In this document: piece after piece, positions 35,213-45,271 of the stretch
Position numbering within the stretch: the first letter of the stretch is position 1
Layout of the letters: every line of letters begins with the position of its first letter
Source: Cliona cf. orientalis
Taxonomy: Eukaryota > Porifera > Demospongiae > Clionaida > Clionaidae
DNA: 64,000 nucleotides
Direction: 5' to 3'
Assembly (NCBI GenBank): GCA_963930775.1
Contig: OZ005689.1
Span: forward strand, 6,177,569 to 6,241,568
Program-made: the position numbers and the translations under genes
The notes under the pieces: generated by a model
The model's database searches: none
Told to the model about the DNA's origin: nothing
What the model saw: the letters and a program-made list of their open reading frames with translations, nothing else

Positions 35213-35403
35213 CCGTAGGCCGGGTTTTAATTGCGAGTATCTATTAAATGCGAATTGCGACATTCGCAATCAATAGATTCGCAAACATCAATATTCGCGT
35301 ATACCGTAACATGGTACAGGGTCGACATTCGTAATTGTTAGATGTATATAGCAATTTTTAAAACTGCAATCATTAAACTACGCAATTAAAACCCGTCCTA
35401 CGG
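35213..35403. mobile_element. 191-bp TA-flanked MITE
   Basis: TIRs CCGTAGGCCGGGTTTTAATT / AATTAAAACCCGTCCTACGG with one mismatch; TA at 35211-35212 and 35404-35405. The interior is a run of TTCGCAA/TTGCGAA-type half sites. Confidence 0.8.
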
Positions 35404-35551
35404 TAATTCGAACTAGGACCGGCCATAGATAATATAGACTACGTAACCGGGATTGGAAACGCGCATCGGATGTGTGTTATTCAGGAAGTAAACCCGGAAG
35501 TTAGTCACGGAAGTGACATGACCGCAGCTGCACGATATTAAATAATACGGT

Positions 35552-36642
35552 GATGGCAGCCTCTTCTACTATACTACAGCCACAAGCGAAGGTAAGCGTG
35601 ATACATTAGCTAATGTCATTAACTACACTAATTATTAATCTATACTGTATAAAATGATGATTCAGATCCCTTCACACTATTAAAAAATGCCGTACAAGAT
35701 GTTGTTGATGATCCTGGGTTTCAATTGCCATCACCATCCGCCATTGAAGCCCATAAGGATGCTGTCAAGTTACAATGGTGGAGTCTAGAATCAACTTCAC
35801 GGCCAATCAACTACCGAATCCTCACCACTTTCCTAAGAGGACTATTCGATTCTTTCAGCAGCTGTTTGGTTCAAAAAAGTACAGTACCGAGAATAAACCG
35901 TGAAAGATTATGGGAAGCATTCCACCAGTTGAGAACACATTCAGACTTTGTGAAAAGATGGCAGCAGTTTCTCACCACAAGCATTGGCAGCAAATCAACC
36001 CCTATCCTATATCAAAACATTAGTGATAGACTCTTTAGGATTTTACTGAAGCAAAAGCTATGTGTAACCACCAAACCAGATGATACAACCTATACCCCAA
36101 CCCTAACTTACGAAGAACAAAACGCACTTAGGTACTCTGCCGGGTATATCCCTAGAGCCCTAAGAAAGAAACTGGATCGGTCTGGCCACGAGCACAAAGT
36201 CGAATTAATTTTGTGCTTAACCGAGCTTACAGAAGATGAAGAAGAAAGTCCACACGAATCAAAAGACTGGGAGAAGGTGATTGATAGAGGAGGTTTGATT
36301 CATGTTAACCACAACGTCTTCATGCTAATTACGTCCATGGAACTTCAGCTTCTCAAACAGTTTCGTAGGATAGAGTGTGGAGAGAATGTTAATCTAAGAC
36401 AAAGTACCATTCCATTGATCTTAGTCGACAACGATGTACAATTTTACTGGTCAATCATTTCTGCAAGCTGGGAACAAGTAGTACAGAAGGCTCTTTTATC
36501 AATGATAGCAGATTTATGGATCACGATCCGTGGTTTCGCCTATGCTAATGGATGGGTCGAAAGGCACAAAAGGGAGACAAAAACCTGTGTCCAGAAAACT
36601 AAAGGTGTCAGAAAGCACCTATTAAGTAACCCAAATAGCTAA
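35552..36642 (+). CDS. 305-codon transposon-associated ORF, left arm (gene A)
   Basis: An uninterrupted frame runs from 35725 to the stop at 36642; in-frame sequence extends upstream to about 35666 (DPFTLLKNAVQDVVDDPGFQ). A candidate first exon ATGGCAGCC (35552-35590) with donor GGTAAGC precedes it, but its phase does not fit the obvious acceptor, so the start is unsettled. Features: LTYEEQNALRYSAGYIPRAL, then VDNDVQFYWSIISASWE, then a basic C-terminus with GVRKHLL. The AGY motif with following basic helix recurs in proteins carried by animal DNA transposons, from general knowledge; no catalytic motif is evident. It is convergent with gene B, whose last exon ends about 35 bp away. The copy at 41093..42010 is identical at protein level. 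Confidence 0.6.
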
Positions 36643-38302
36643 ATAATTATTGTACAGCAGTTTATGCTAGTTAATTGTTAATGATTGTTAATAATTTTTC
36701 TTCTCTTTGGGAGAGGCACATTTTCTTTATCGTTGATGTCTATTGATTCGTCCATTTTATTTCCGCGACAGTTTCCTTTCTTCACATTTCCGCAATGGTT
36801 GTTGACAACTCTCAAAGCCTGGGTATTTCGGCAAAAGTCAAGAACACTAGGATTGTCATGTGCACCACCCCTCTGTCGCTGGCAACCGAAAAACTTTTCC
36901 AAGGGGTCTTGACATAGCCTTTGACTTAAGAATACCTTAACGCCCGGGAGAGTAAAGAGGTATTCAACCAGTTCAATGAACGAATGAGCTGTAGAAATAA
37001 AATTAATGTCAATAATAGTTACATTAAATTTATTACAAGTTCATTTACCAGTCATTCTCAGGCCAAGAAGAGTTTCTCGACTTAATATCATTCGTTTCTG
37101 CTCGCAGGGTTTGAAACCTTCCCTCTTGTTTACACTCTCTTCCGATTTGTTGAGGTAAGGAAGAAATTCCCTTTCTAACCACTGATGAAATAAATTTAAT
37201 AAATAAAAATATTATTATTGTATCACATGTAAGTGTTATAATTAGCTACCTTCAATCGAAAATTTTCACTTGACCCGAAGGGAGATTGAAATGGCTTCCT
37301 GTTTTCGTGAAGTTTGACACATTCAGAGTGTCAAAGTACTTGTCGAACATTTCGGCAAATTTTGCACTGCCCTCGCTGTTAAATTAATCCAGTCATCAGG
37401 TAGACTACCCGTCTCTCTTGTCAGTCTAGACTGAAGATGCGACAGATTGCGTACTAGGCATTCTCGGTACGATGAGGCAATGGGTAGAGAGACCACAAGC
37501 TCAGGAGGTGTAATCAGGCACAAAGAAACCGACACTCGAATAGCCATTACATGCTTGCTAAGAGATATCGAAATGGGTAGAGAACGAACAGCATACTTCT
37601 TTCTCTCATAATTCTTGGGATACCAAAATCTCAATTTGCTTACTCCCATATCTGCAATATCATTGTGCATAGTATACATTAAGGAAATGAAGGGTGAATG
37701 CCCACTTTTGAACTAGATATTCTGTAATAAATACCAAACCAAATATCCTAGTTAACCTCATATAAGGGACGTAAAAGTGACTGAAAATCCAATAATTTTA
37801 CTTCTGACATCAGTATATGGAACTCCACAGTCCTACAAAGTCTGCCTAGCTATATCCACTACTGAGTCCTTTTTCACCCCCATGGCAAGTATTTTCCACA
37901 GCCACCACAGCCAACCACCATCTAACCTCATATTAACACTCTTACACTTCATTTTTAACTCATGAATGAGCATTGTAGAGTACTTAGTTTTAAGGTACCA
38001 TTAAATTGCGTGGGCGTGAGGTGGGGGATATGACACCTAAACCACATCAAAGTCATTAGTGAGGTGCATGTTGTGTAACCACGCCCTTTTAATTGCACAG
38101 GTCTCAGGGGTGTGGCTGCTAGAGCCGGAAGTGTTCATTTAATATCCTCCATGGACCGGAAGCCGAGCCGGAAGGGAGGGGCCAGGCCACGCCCAAAACA
38201 GCCCCACCCTGTTCCCCAAGGACCACCATTCTCAATCAAGTGCCTACTAACCACCGGATGTCCACCGGAAGCCCACAATCAATCCCAATTAAAACACACA
38301 GC
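35595..38302. repeat. Left arm of a 2,708-bp near-perfect palindrome
   Basis: Pairs with 39093..42140 in inverse orientation. After removing the 334-bp insertion and its 6-bp duplication from the right arm, both arms are exactly 2,708 bp, with only isolated substitutions seen (for example near 37150 and 38020). The spacer is 790 bp. Confidence 0.9.
36678..37679 (-). pseudogene. P-element-like transposase, 3' half, left arm (gene B)
   Basis: Mirror of the better-read copy at 39716..41057. The last exon (36970s to 36678) contains QDPLEKFFGCQRQRG and DNPSVLDFCRNTQALRVV and a basic tail KRRKI. Upstream exons encode LEREFLPYLNKWEESV (about 37060-37185) and EGSAKFAEMFDKYFDTLNV (about 37270-37380). 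The DPLExxFG motif is characteristic of the C-terminal RNase H-like part of P/THAP9-type transposases. The catalytic N-terminal half and THAP domain are missing, lost towards the palindrome centre. Confidence 0.6.
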
Positions 38303-39000
38303 TTCCTCAAGGCCAAAACACACACAAACACTTGGAGGCCGTTCTGCCACACCGCCCACGCAAGAGCTCACCTCATTTCCTGTGTGGGCGGAGTAACAAC
38401 ACGTCATCGCAACCACATCCGCTTCAAACCATCGTCAGCTTCCGTCCAGCCGTACGGGCCCCTCGATCGCACCGCCGTACAGTGCCTCATTAACAGACAT
38501 GGCCTCACCTTTGACCTCCTGCCACGCCCCCAAAGCCTCCTCGCGGGGTTCAAAGGTCACCACCGCTTCCGGGACACGCCCACCTATCGCCGAGGCCAAG
38601 TCCCAGGCGCCGATGTCCAAGCACTGGCCCGTGAAGCCACGCCCAATCGGAAGCAATAAAACCTGCATTAACGCACACGCACACACTCCACACAGTGCCA
38701 GGAACACGCCCACATGCTTAATTAGGCCTAATAAGCTTTTTTTTTTTTTTTTTTTTGTCGTTGCGGTTAATAGTTAAGAAAGAATGCTTTGATCTTGCTT
38801 TGATGTGGGCAATTACCGGCCTTTTCTTCAGGGGCCACTTCCGGTCGCTAATTACACGCGCATAATCATCCCTGGCCGATTCTGGACACGCCCACCTTCG
38901 ACCAAAAGCACTCGTATGGCCTCTTCGGCCACGCCCCTTCACGATTCGCTAATTGAATTAACCATTCCTGACGCTCACGCCCACGCAATTAAATGGTACC
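37994..39000. mobile_element. Element M, complete copy in the palindrome centre
   Basis: 1,007 bp, TTAA at 37990-37993 and 39001-39004, ends GGTACCATTAAATTGCGTGG / complement. An internal poly-T of ~20 (38737-38756) is 31 in the copy ending 43193. It is GC-richer than its surroundings and its long open frames (94-139 codons on both strands) look compositional. The first 309 bp belong to the palindrome arm. Confidence 0.8.
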
Positions 39001-39048
39001 TTAAGCTTTTTACTATGCCATATACTGTGTACAGTAGATAAGTTTTAA

Positions 39049-39401
39049 GGTACCATTAAATTGCGTGGGCGTGAGCGTCAGGAGGCCGTTCTGCTGTGTG
39101 TTTTAATTGGGATTGATTGTGGGCTTCCGGTGGACATCCGGTGGTTAGTAGGCACTTGATTGAGAATGGTGGTCCTTGGGGAACAGGGTGGGGCTGTTTT
39201 GGGCGTGGCCTGGCCCCTCCCTTCCGGCTCGGCTTCCGGTCCATGGAGGATATTAAATGAACACTTCCGGCTCTAGCAGCCACACCCCTGAGACCTGTGC
39301 AATTAAAAGGGCGTGGTTACACAACATGCACCTCACTAATGACTTTGATGTGGTTTAGGTGTCATATCCCCCACCTCAGGCCCACGCAATTTAATGGTAC
39401 C
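39049..39401. mobile_element. Element M, internally deleted inverted copy
   Basis: TTAA at 39045-39048 and 39402-39405; after ~30 bp of one end (GCGTCAGGAGGCCGTTCTG) it jumps to the other end region. It supplies the right half of the palindrome's inner segment. Confidence 0.75.
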
Positions 39402-39715
39402 TTAAAACTAAGTACTCTACAATGCTCATTCATGAGTTAAAAATGAAGTGTAAGAGTGTTAATATGAGGTTAGATGGTGGTTGGCTGTGGTGGCTGTGGA
39501 AAATACTTGCCATGGGGGTGAAAAAGGACTCAGTAGTGGATATAGCTAGGCAGACTTTGTAGGACTGTGGAGTTCCATATACTGATGTCAGAAGTAAAAT
39601 TATTGGATTTTCAGTCACTTTTACGTCCCTTATATGAGGTTAACTAGGATATTTGGTTTGGTATTTATTACAGAATATCTAGTTCAAAAGTGGGCATTCA
39701 CCCTTCATTTCCTTA

Positions 39716-41057
39716 ATGTATACTATGCACAATGATATTGCAGATATGGGAGTAAGCAAATTGAGATTTTGGTATCCCAAGAATTATGAGAGAAAGAAGT
39801 ATGCTGTTCGTTCTCTACCCATTTCGATATCTCTTAGCAAGCATGTAATGGCTATTCGAGTGTCGGTTTCTTTGTGCCTGATTACACCTCCTGAGCTTGT
39901 GGTCTCTCTACCCATTGCCTCATCGTACCGAGAATGCCTAGTACGCAATCTGTCGCATCTTCAGTCTAGACTGACAAGAGAGACGGGTAGTCTACCTGAT
40001 GACTGGATTAATTTAACAGCGAGGGCAGTGCAAAATTTGCCGAAATGTTCGACAAGTACTTTGACACTCTGAATGTGTCAAACTTCACGAAAACAGGAAG
40101 CCATTTCAATCTCCCTTCGGGTCAAGTGAAAATTTTCGATTGAAGGTAGCTAATTATAACACTTACATGTGATACAATAATAATATTTTTATTTATTAAA
40201 TTTATTTCATCAGTGGTTAGAAAGGGAATTTCTTCCTTACCTCAACAAATGGGAAGAGAGTGTAAACAAGAGGGAAGGTTTCAAACCCTGCGAGCAGAAA
40301 CGAATGATATTAAGTCGAGAAACTCTTCTTGGCCTGAGAATGACTGGTAAATGAACTTGTAATAAATTTAATGTAACTATTATCATAGTTGCCAAGCTTA
40401 CAAGAAGAGAGACCGGGACAGAGTAGAAAATATAATTAATGCGCGCGAAGCGCGCGCGAAATTTTACGGGCCACGCCCACTTTGGGGAGACCACACCCAC
40501 TTTCGGGCGATTATGTACTGCCACACCCACTAAACATCGAGATATACGGACTGAAATTCGATAATATACTGAGTTTATGCTTGTGCCACACCTCCATTTG
40601 TGCAATCGAGCTGGATTCCGGGACAATGCTGCAAAATCAGGTAAACCGGGACACAACCGGGACATAGGCCCAAAATCCGGGACTGTCCCGGCCAAACCGG
40701 GACACTTGGCAACTATGTATTATTGACATTAATTTTATTTCTACAGCTCATTCGTTCATTGAACTGGTTGAATACCTCTTTACTCTCCCGGGCGTTAAGG
40801 TATTCTTAAGTCAAAGGCTATGTCAAGACCCCTTGGAAAAGTTTTTCGGTTGCCAGCGACAGAGGGGTGGTGCACATGACAATCCTAGTGTTCTTGACTT
40901 TTGCCGAAATACCCAGGCTTTGAGAGTTGTCAACAACCATTGCGGAAATGTGAAGAAAGGAAACTGTCGCGGAAATAAAATGGACGAATCAATAGACATC
41001 AACGATAAAGAAAATGTGCCTCTCCCAAAGAGAAGAAAAATTATTAACAATCATTAA
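39716..41057 (+). pseudogene. P-element-like transposase, 3' half, right arm (gene B')
   Basis: Exons read as: after the acceptor aatttaacag at 40018, EGSAKFAEMFDKYFDTLNV and NFTKTGSHFNLPSGQVKIFD to about 40142; after a short intron, WLEREFLPYLNKWEESV ... LLGLRMTG to a donor gtaaat at about 40346; after acceptor ttctacag (40745), HSFIELVEYLFTLPGVKVF, QDPLEKFFGCQRQRGG and the C-terminus at 41057. The 40346-40745 intron holds the 334-bp MITE. The 118-codon frame 39716..40072 overlaps the first exon in another frame and may be spurious. As in the left arm, the 5' half is missing. Confidence 0.6.
40384..40717. mobile_element. 334-bp MITE present in one palindrome arm only
   Basis: TIR CATAGTTGCCAAG / CTTGGCAACTATG with a 6-bp duplication TATTAT (40378-40383, 40718-40723). 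The left arm has a single TATTAT at the mirrored place (about 37010). ACCGGGACA motifs recur inside. It lies within an intron of gene B'. Confidence 0.9.
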
Positions 41058-41092
41058 CAATTAACTAGCATAAACTGCTGTACAATAATTAT

Positions 41093-42010
41093 TTAGCTAT
41101 TTGGGTTACTTAATAGGTGCTTTCTGACACCTTTAGTTTTCTGGACACAGGTTTTTGTCTCCCTTTTGTGCCTTTCGACCCATCCATTAGCATAGGCGAA
41201 ACCACGGATCGTGATCCATAAATCTGCTATCATTGATAAAAGAGCCTTCTGTACTACTTGTTCCCAGCTTGCAGAAATGATTGACCAGTAAAATTGTACA
41301 TCGTTGTCGACTAAGATCAATGGAATGGTACTTTGTCTTAGATTAACATTCTCTCCACACTCTATCCTACGAAACTGTTTGAGAAGCTGAAGTTCCATGG
41401 ACGTAATTAGCATGAAGACGTTGTGGTTAACATGAATCAAACCTCCTCTATCAATCACCTTCTCCCAGTCTTTTGATTCGTGTGGACTTTCTTCTTCATC
41501 TTCTGTAAGCTCGGTTAAGCACAAAATTAATTCGACTTTGTGCTCGTGGCCAGACCGATCCAGTTTCTTTCTTAGGGCTCTAGGGATATACCCGGCAGAG
41601 TACCTAAGTGCGTTTTGTTCTTCGTAAGTTAGGGTTGGGGTATAGGTTGTATCATCTGGTTTGGTGGTTACACATAGCTTTTGCTTCAGTAAAATCCTAA
41701 AGAGTCTATCACTAATGTTTTGATATAGGATAGGGGTTGATTTGCTGCCAATGCTTGTGGTGAGAAACTGCTGCCATCTTTTCACAAAGTCTGAATGTGT
41801 TCTCAACTGGTGGAATGCTTCCCATAATCTTTCACGGTTTATTCTCGGTACTGTACTTTTTTGAACCAAACAGCTGCTGAAAGAATCGAATAGTCCTCTT
41901 AGGAAAGTGGTGAGGATTCGGTAGTTGATTGGCCGTGAAGTTGATTCTAGACTCCACCATTGTAACTTGACAGCATCCTTATGGGCTTCAATGGCGGATG
42001 GTGATGGCAA
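41093..42010 (-). CDS. 305-codon transposon-associated ORF, right arm (gene A')
   Basis: Identical protein to the left-arm copy at 35725..36642. The upstream candidate exon of the left copy lies outside the repeat, so this copy lacks it and the promoter. Its intact frame despite that loss argues for very recent duplication or gene conversion. Confidence 0.6.
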   Translation of the reverse strand: MPSPSAIEAHKDAVKLQWWSLESTSRPINYRILTTFLRGLFDSFSSCLVQKSTVPRINRERLWEAFHQLRTHSDFVKRWQQFLTTSIGSKSTPILYQNISDRLFRILLKQKLCVTTKPDDTTYTPTLTYEEQNALRYSAGYIPRALRKKLDRSGHEHKVELILCLTELTEDEEESPHESKDWEKVIDRGGLIHVNHNVFMLITSMELQLLKQFRRIECGENVNLRQSTIPLILVDNDVQFYWSIISASWEQVVQKALLSMIADLWITIRGFAYANGWVERHKRETKTCVQKTKGVRKHLLSNPNS

Positions 42011-42181
42011 TTGAAACCCAGGATCATCAACAACATCTTGTACGGCATTTTTTAATAGTGTGAAGGGATCTGAATCATCATTTTATACAGTATAGATTAA
42101 TAATTAGTGTAGTTAATGACATTAGCTAATGTATCACGCTCAAGTGCCTACTAACCACCGGATGTCCACCGGAAGCCCACA

Positions 42182-42915
42182 ATTAAATTGCGTGGGCGTG
42201 AGGTGGGGGATATGACACCTAAACCACATCAAAGTCATTAGTGAGGTGCATGTTGTGTAACCACGCCCTTTTAATTGCACAGGTCTCAGGGGTGTGGCTG
42301 CTAGAGCCGGAAGTGTTCATTTAATATCCTCCATGGACCGGAAGCCGAGCCGGAAGGGAGGGGCCAGGCCACGCCCAAAACAGCCCCACCCTGTTCCCCA
42401 AGGACCACCATTCTCAATCAAGTGCCTACTAACCACCGGATGTCCACCGGAAGCCCACAATCAATCCCAATTAAAACACACAGCTTCCTCAAGGCCAAAA
42501 CACACACAAACACTTGGAGGCCGTTCTGCCACACCGCCCACGCAAGAGCTCACCTCATTTCCTGTGTGGGCGGAGTAACAACACGTCATCGCAACCACAT
42601 CCGCTTCAAACCATCGTCAGCTTCCGTCCAGCCGTACGGGCCCCTCGATCGCACCGCCGTACAGTGCCTCATTAACAGACATGGCCTCACCTTTGACCTC
42701 CTGCCACGCCCCCAAAGCCTCCTCGCGGGGTTCAAAGGTCACCACCGCTTCCGGGACACGCCCACCTATCGCCGAGGCCAAGTCCCAGGCGCCGATGTCC
42801 AAGCACTGGCCCGTGAAGCCACGCCCAATCGGAAGCAATAAAACCTGCATTAACGCACACGCACACACTCCACACAGTGCCAGGAACACGCCCACATGCT
42901 TAATTAGGCCTAATA

Positions 42916-42950
<35 letters not shown>

Positions 42951-43193
42951 TCGTTGCGGTTAATAGTTAAGAAAGAATGCTTTGATCTTGCTTTGATGTG
43001 GGCAATTACCGGCCTTTTCTTCAGGGGCCACTTCCGGTCGCTAATTACACGCGCATAATCATCCCTGGCCGATTCTGGACACGCCCACCTTCGACCAAAA
43101 GCACTCGTATGGCCTCTTCGGCCACGCCCCTTCACGATTCGCTAATTGAATTAGCCATTCCTGACGCTCACGCCCACGCAATTAAATGGTACC
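42182..43193. mobile_element. Element M, third long copy
   Basis: Nearly identical to 37994..39000 but lacking the first ~8 bp of the left end, which is joined to a 41-bp internal M fragment (42141-42181). The right end has TTAA at 43194-43197. The poly-T tract is 31 long (about 42919-42949). Confidence 0.8.
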
Positions 43194-43322
43194 TTAAGCT
43201 ACAGTCCGAAAAGAAGAGTCTATACCTTTGCTGCATAAACAAACTGCCCCAAATATGCTGTGTAAATAGGTACGTTGCTTCTTTATTTGCTTTATCTACT
43301 CAGCGTGCATCAGCGCTGTAAG

Positions 43323-44629
43323 TAGGGTCCGCAAGGTGAAAATTTGACCTCCGAATTTCGGATAAATTATAATTGGCGCATCAATAGCTCATCGATACTT
43401 AATCAACTGCACCCCAAATCCCCTCCTTACATCTTCCGTTGAGGGAGAATTGCGTGATTTGCCGCCGATCTGAGAATAAAGTGGGCGTGGTCACGAGACA
43501 ACACACCACAAATTTGTTCTAATTAAGCGAGCACCTAGCCTAGGTACTAGCGCTACAAATGCGCCCCTGTGAACCAGCAAAGCCCTTCGTTTTCGGTGCT
43601 GGCAGGGCTGTTTTATCTGTAGGTAAGTGAGAAACGGAGAGATCTGGGGGCGTTGCGGTTAAATGGGTGTGGCGTTTCGATCCCTACCACTTGCGTTTTG
43701 TGGGATATGGTCCACATATTGCATGTAGCAGATGAGATGAGATTCGGTGAACCCTTGCCATCTGGCTGGGAGCACTCTAGTTCTGTCTATTGATAGCGAT
43801 GTCTAACCAACATTGAAACCTTAGAAATGCACTTCACTCACATCTCACAGAACCGAAAATTTCTGCAGATCATTTTGGTGAAAGTTTCATCTTCATATCT
43901 TCTTCCTGAGTGAAGTTATGATGCAAAGTTTACAATGAAATCTGGAATTTTATCACAGAACACCAATAGCAGGGACTCCTATAAAGAATTGACAAGGCCA
44001 GTTATGAGACTTCAACACATACTTCACATTATAACTTCACTCAGGAACAAGATATAAAGATGAAACTTTCACCAAAGTGATCTGCAGAAATTTTCGGTTC
44101 TGTGAGATGCAAGAGTGAAATGCATTTCTAAGGTTTCAATGTTGGTTTGACATCACTATCAATAGACAGAACTAGAGTGCTCCCAGCCAGATGGCAAGGG
44201 TTCACTGAATCTCATTTCATCCACTACATGCAATGTGTGGACCATATCCCATAAAACGCAAGTGGTAGGGATCGCAAGGCCACACCCATTTAACCGCAAT
44301 GCCGCCAGATCTCTCCGTTTCTCACTTACCTACAGATAAAACAGCCCTACTAGCACCAGAAACGAAGGGCTTTGCTGGTACACAGGGGCGCATTTGAAGC
44401 GCTAGTACCTAGGCTAGCTGCTGGGTTAATTAGAATAAATTTTTGTTGCGCCGTCCCATGACCACGCCCACTTCAATCTCGGATCGGTGGCAAATCGTGC
44501 AATTCTCCCCCAAAGGAAGCACTAAGGACGGGGATTGGGGTGCGGTTAATTAAGTACCGGTAAGCCCTTGAAGCACCGGTTGTAATTTGTCCGAAATTCA
44601 GAGGTCGAATTTTCACTTTGCGGACCCTA
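43323..44629. mobile_element. 1.3-kb foldback element with ~600-bp arms
   Basis: Long imperfect inverted arms start TAGGGTCCGCAAGGTGAAAA and meet near 43930-44010. A CTGTAAG heptamer flanks it (43316-43322, 44630-44636). TAGGG ends and a 7-8-bp duplication suggest hAT. The arms contain ACCTACAGATAAAACAGCCC and TCTCTCCGTTTCTCACTTAC but no coding frame. Confidence 0.75.
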
Positions 44630-44940
44630 CTGTAAGTTGGCATGCTTAGAAGCTACCTGAAACGCCCACACTAGTTAAAGTCCTGACCACTTCCTTCTTC
44701 TCGGATACCGCGAATATTTGCTCCAGACAACCTTATCAGGAACAATCATCGGCCGCACTCGGTTGCCTAGAACACTATGGGGCGGCGCGCGCGTTTCCAA
44801 TCCCGGTTACGTAGTCTATATTATCTATGCTAGGCTAGGACACATCGACAAATTGCGCATGCTCTGTATACGCGTGTATATATATTGGGGCGCGCGGCTT
44901 GAGCCGGTTGACTCATGACCCAGAGGTACGGTGGCCCAGG

Positions 44941-45052
44941 AGGTCGCGTAACGCTCCAGTGACTGGACTGGACTGGACTGGACTGAACCGCAAACTAGAT
45001 ATAGCTAGTTTGCGGTTCAGTCCAGTCCAGTCACTGGATCGTTACGCGACCT
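44941..45052. repeat. Strong 112-nt hairpin with CTGGA repeats
   Basis: AGGTCGCGTAACG at the left pairs with CGTTACGCGACCT at the right; the stem continues through CCAGTGA(CTGGA)n CTGAACCGCAAACTAG around a 6-nt loop ATATAG. The left arm has four CTGGA units, the right two. It may be a tiny MITE or a structured RNA. Confidence 0.75.
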
Positions 45053-45149
45053 CAGTTTGCGCTCAGTCACGTTCAGTCCGGTCCACTCCACATTTTACAT
45101 TTACCCGTGTACAATCCACATTAGTATGTAATATTAAGAAGACTGCTCT

Positions 45150-45240
45150 TTAAAAGGCCATGCAGGGTGCCAGCTTCTTTAAGGAGCAACTAAAAATAGT
45201 GCCCATTGGTAGCTACGCAGCTCTCAATCATCACTTCTGA
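45150..45240 (+). promoter_or_regulatory. Conserved upstream block of the fibrinogen-like genes
   Basis: Segments such as GCCATGCAGGGTGCCAGC, AGGAGCAACTAAAA and CAGCTCTCAATCATCA recur at 55770-55860 and, more degenerately, at 57470-57525 and 63350-63405, always just 5' of exon 1. This suggests a shared promoter and 5' UTR copied with the genes. Confidence 0.5.
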
Positions 45241-45271
45241 AAATGTTGTGGATTCTTCATTCCAAATAGCT

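Larger units (their letters stand above)
39093..42140. repeat. Right arm of the near-perfect palindrome
   Basis: Inverse copy of 35595..38302 with one 334-bp insertion at 40384. It ends abruptly at 42140, where it joins an internal fragment of M (CAAGTGCCTACTAACCACCG) that precedes another M copy. Confidence 0.9.
35424..44829. mobile_element. 9.4-kb unit bounded by 41-bp perfect inverted repeats
   Basis: 35424-35464 and 44789-44829 are exact reverse complements (CATAGATAATATAGACTACG ... TTGGAAACGCGC). Between them lie the two inverted arms with transposon genes, three M copies and a 1.3-kb foldback. This is the likely TIR pair of the P-like transposon encoded in the arms, expanded by rearrangement. 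No target duplication was found at the outer ends. Confidence 0.6.

Noticed and set aside
38112-38777. Overlapping 92-139-codon frames in the M copies, repeated at 42294-43135
   Set aside because: Open in several frames of a GC-rich non-coding MITE, with no conserved motif; compositional.
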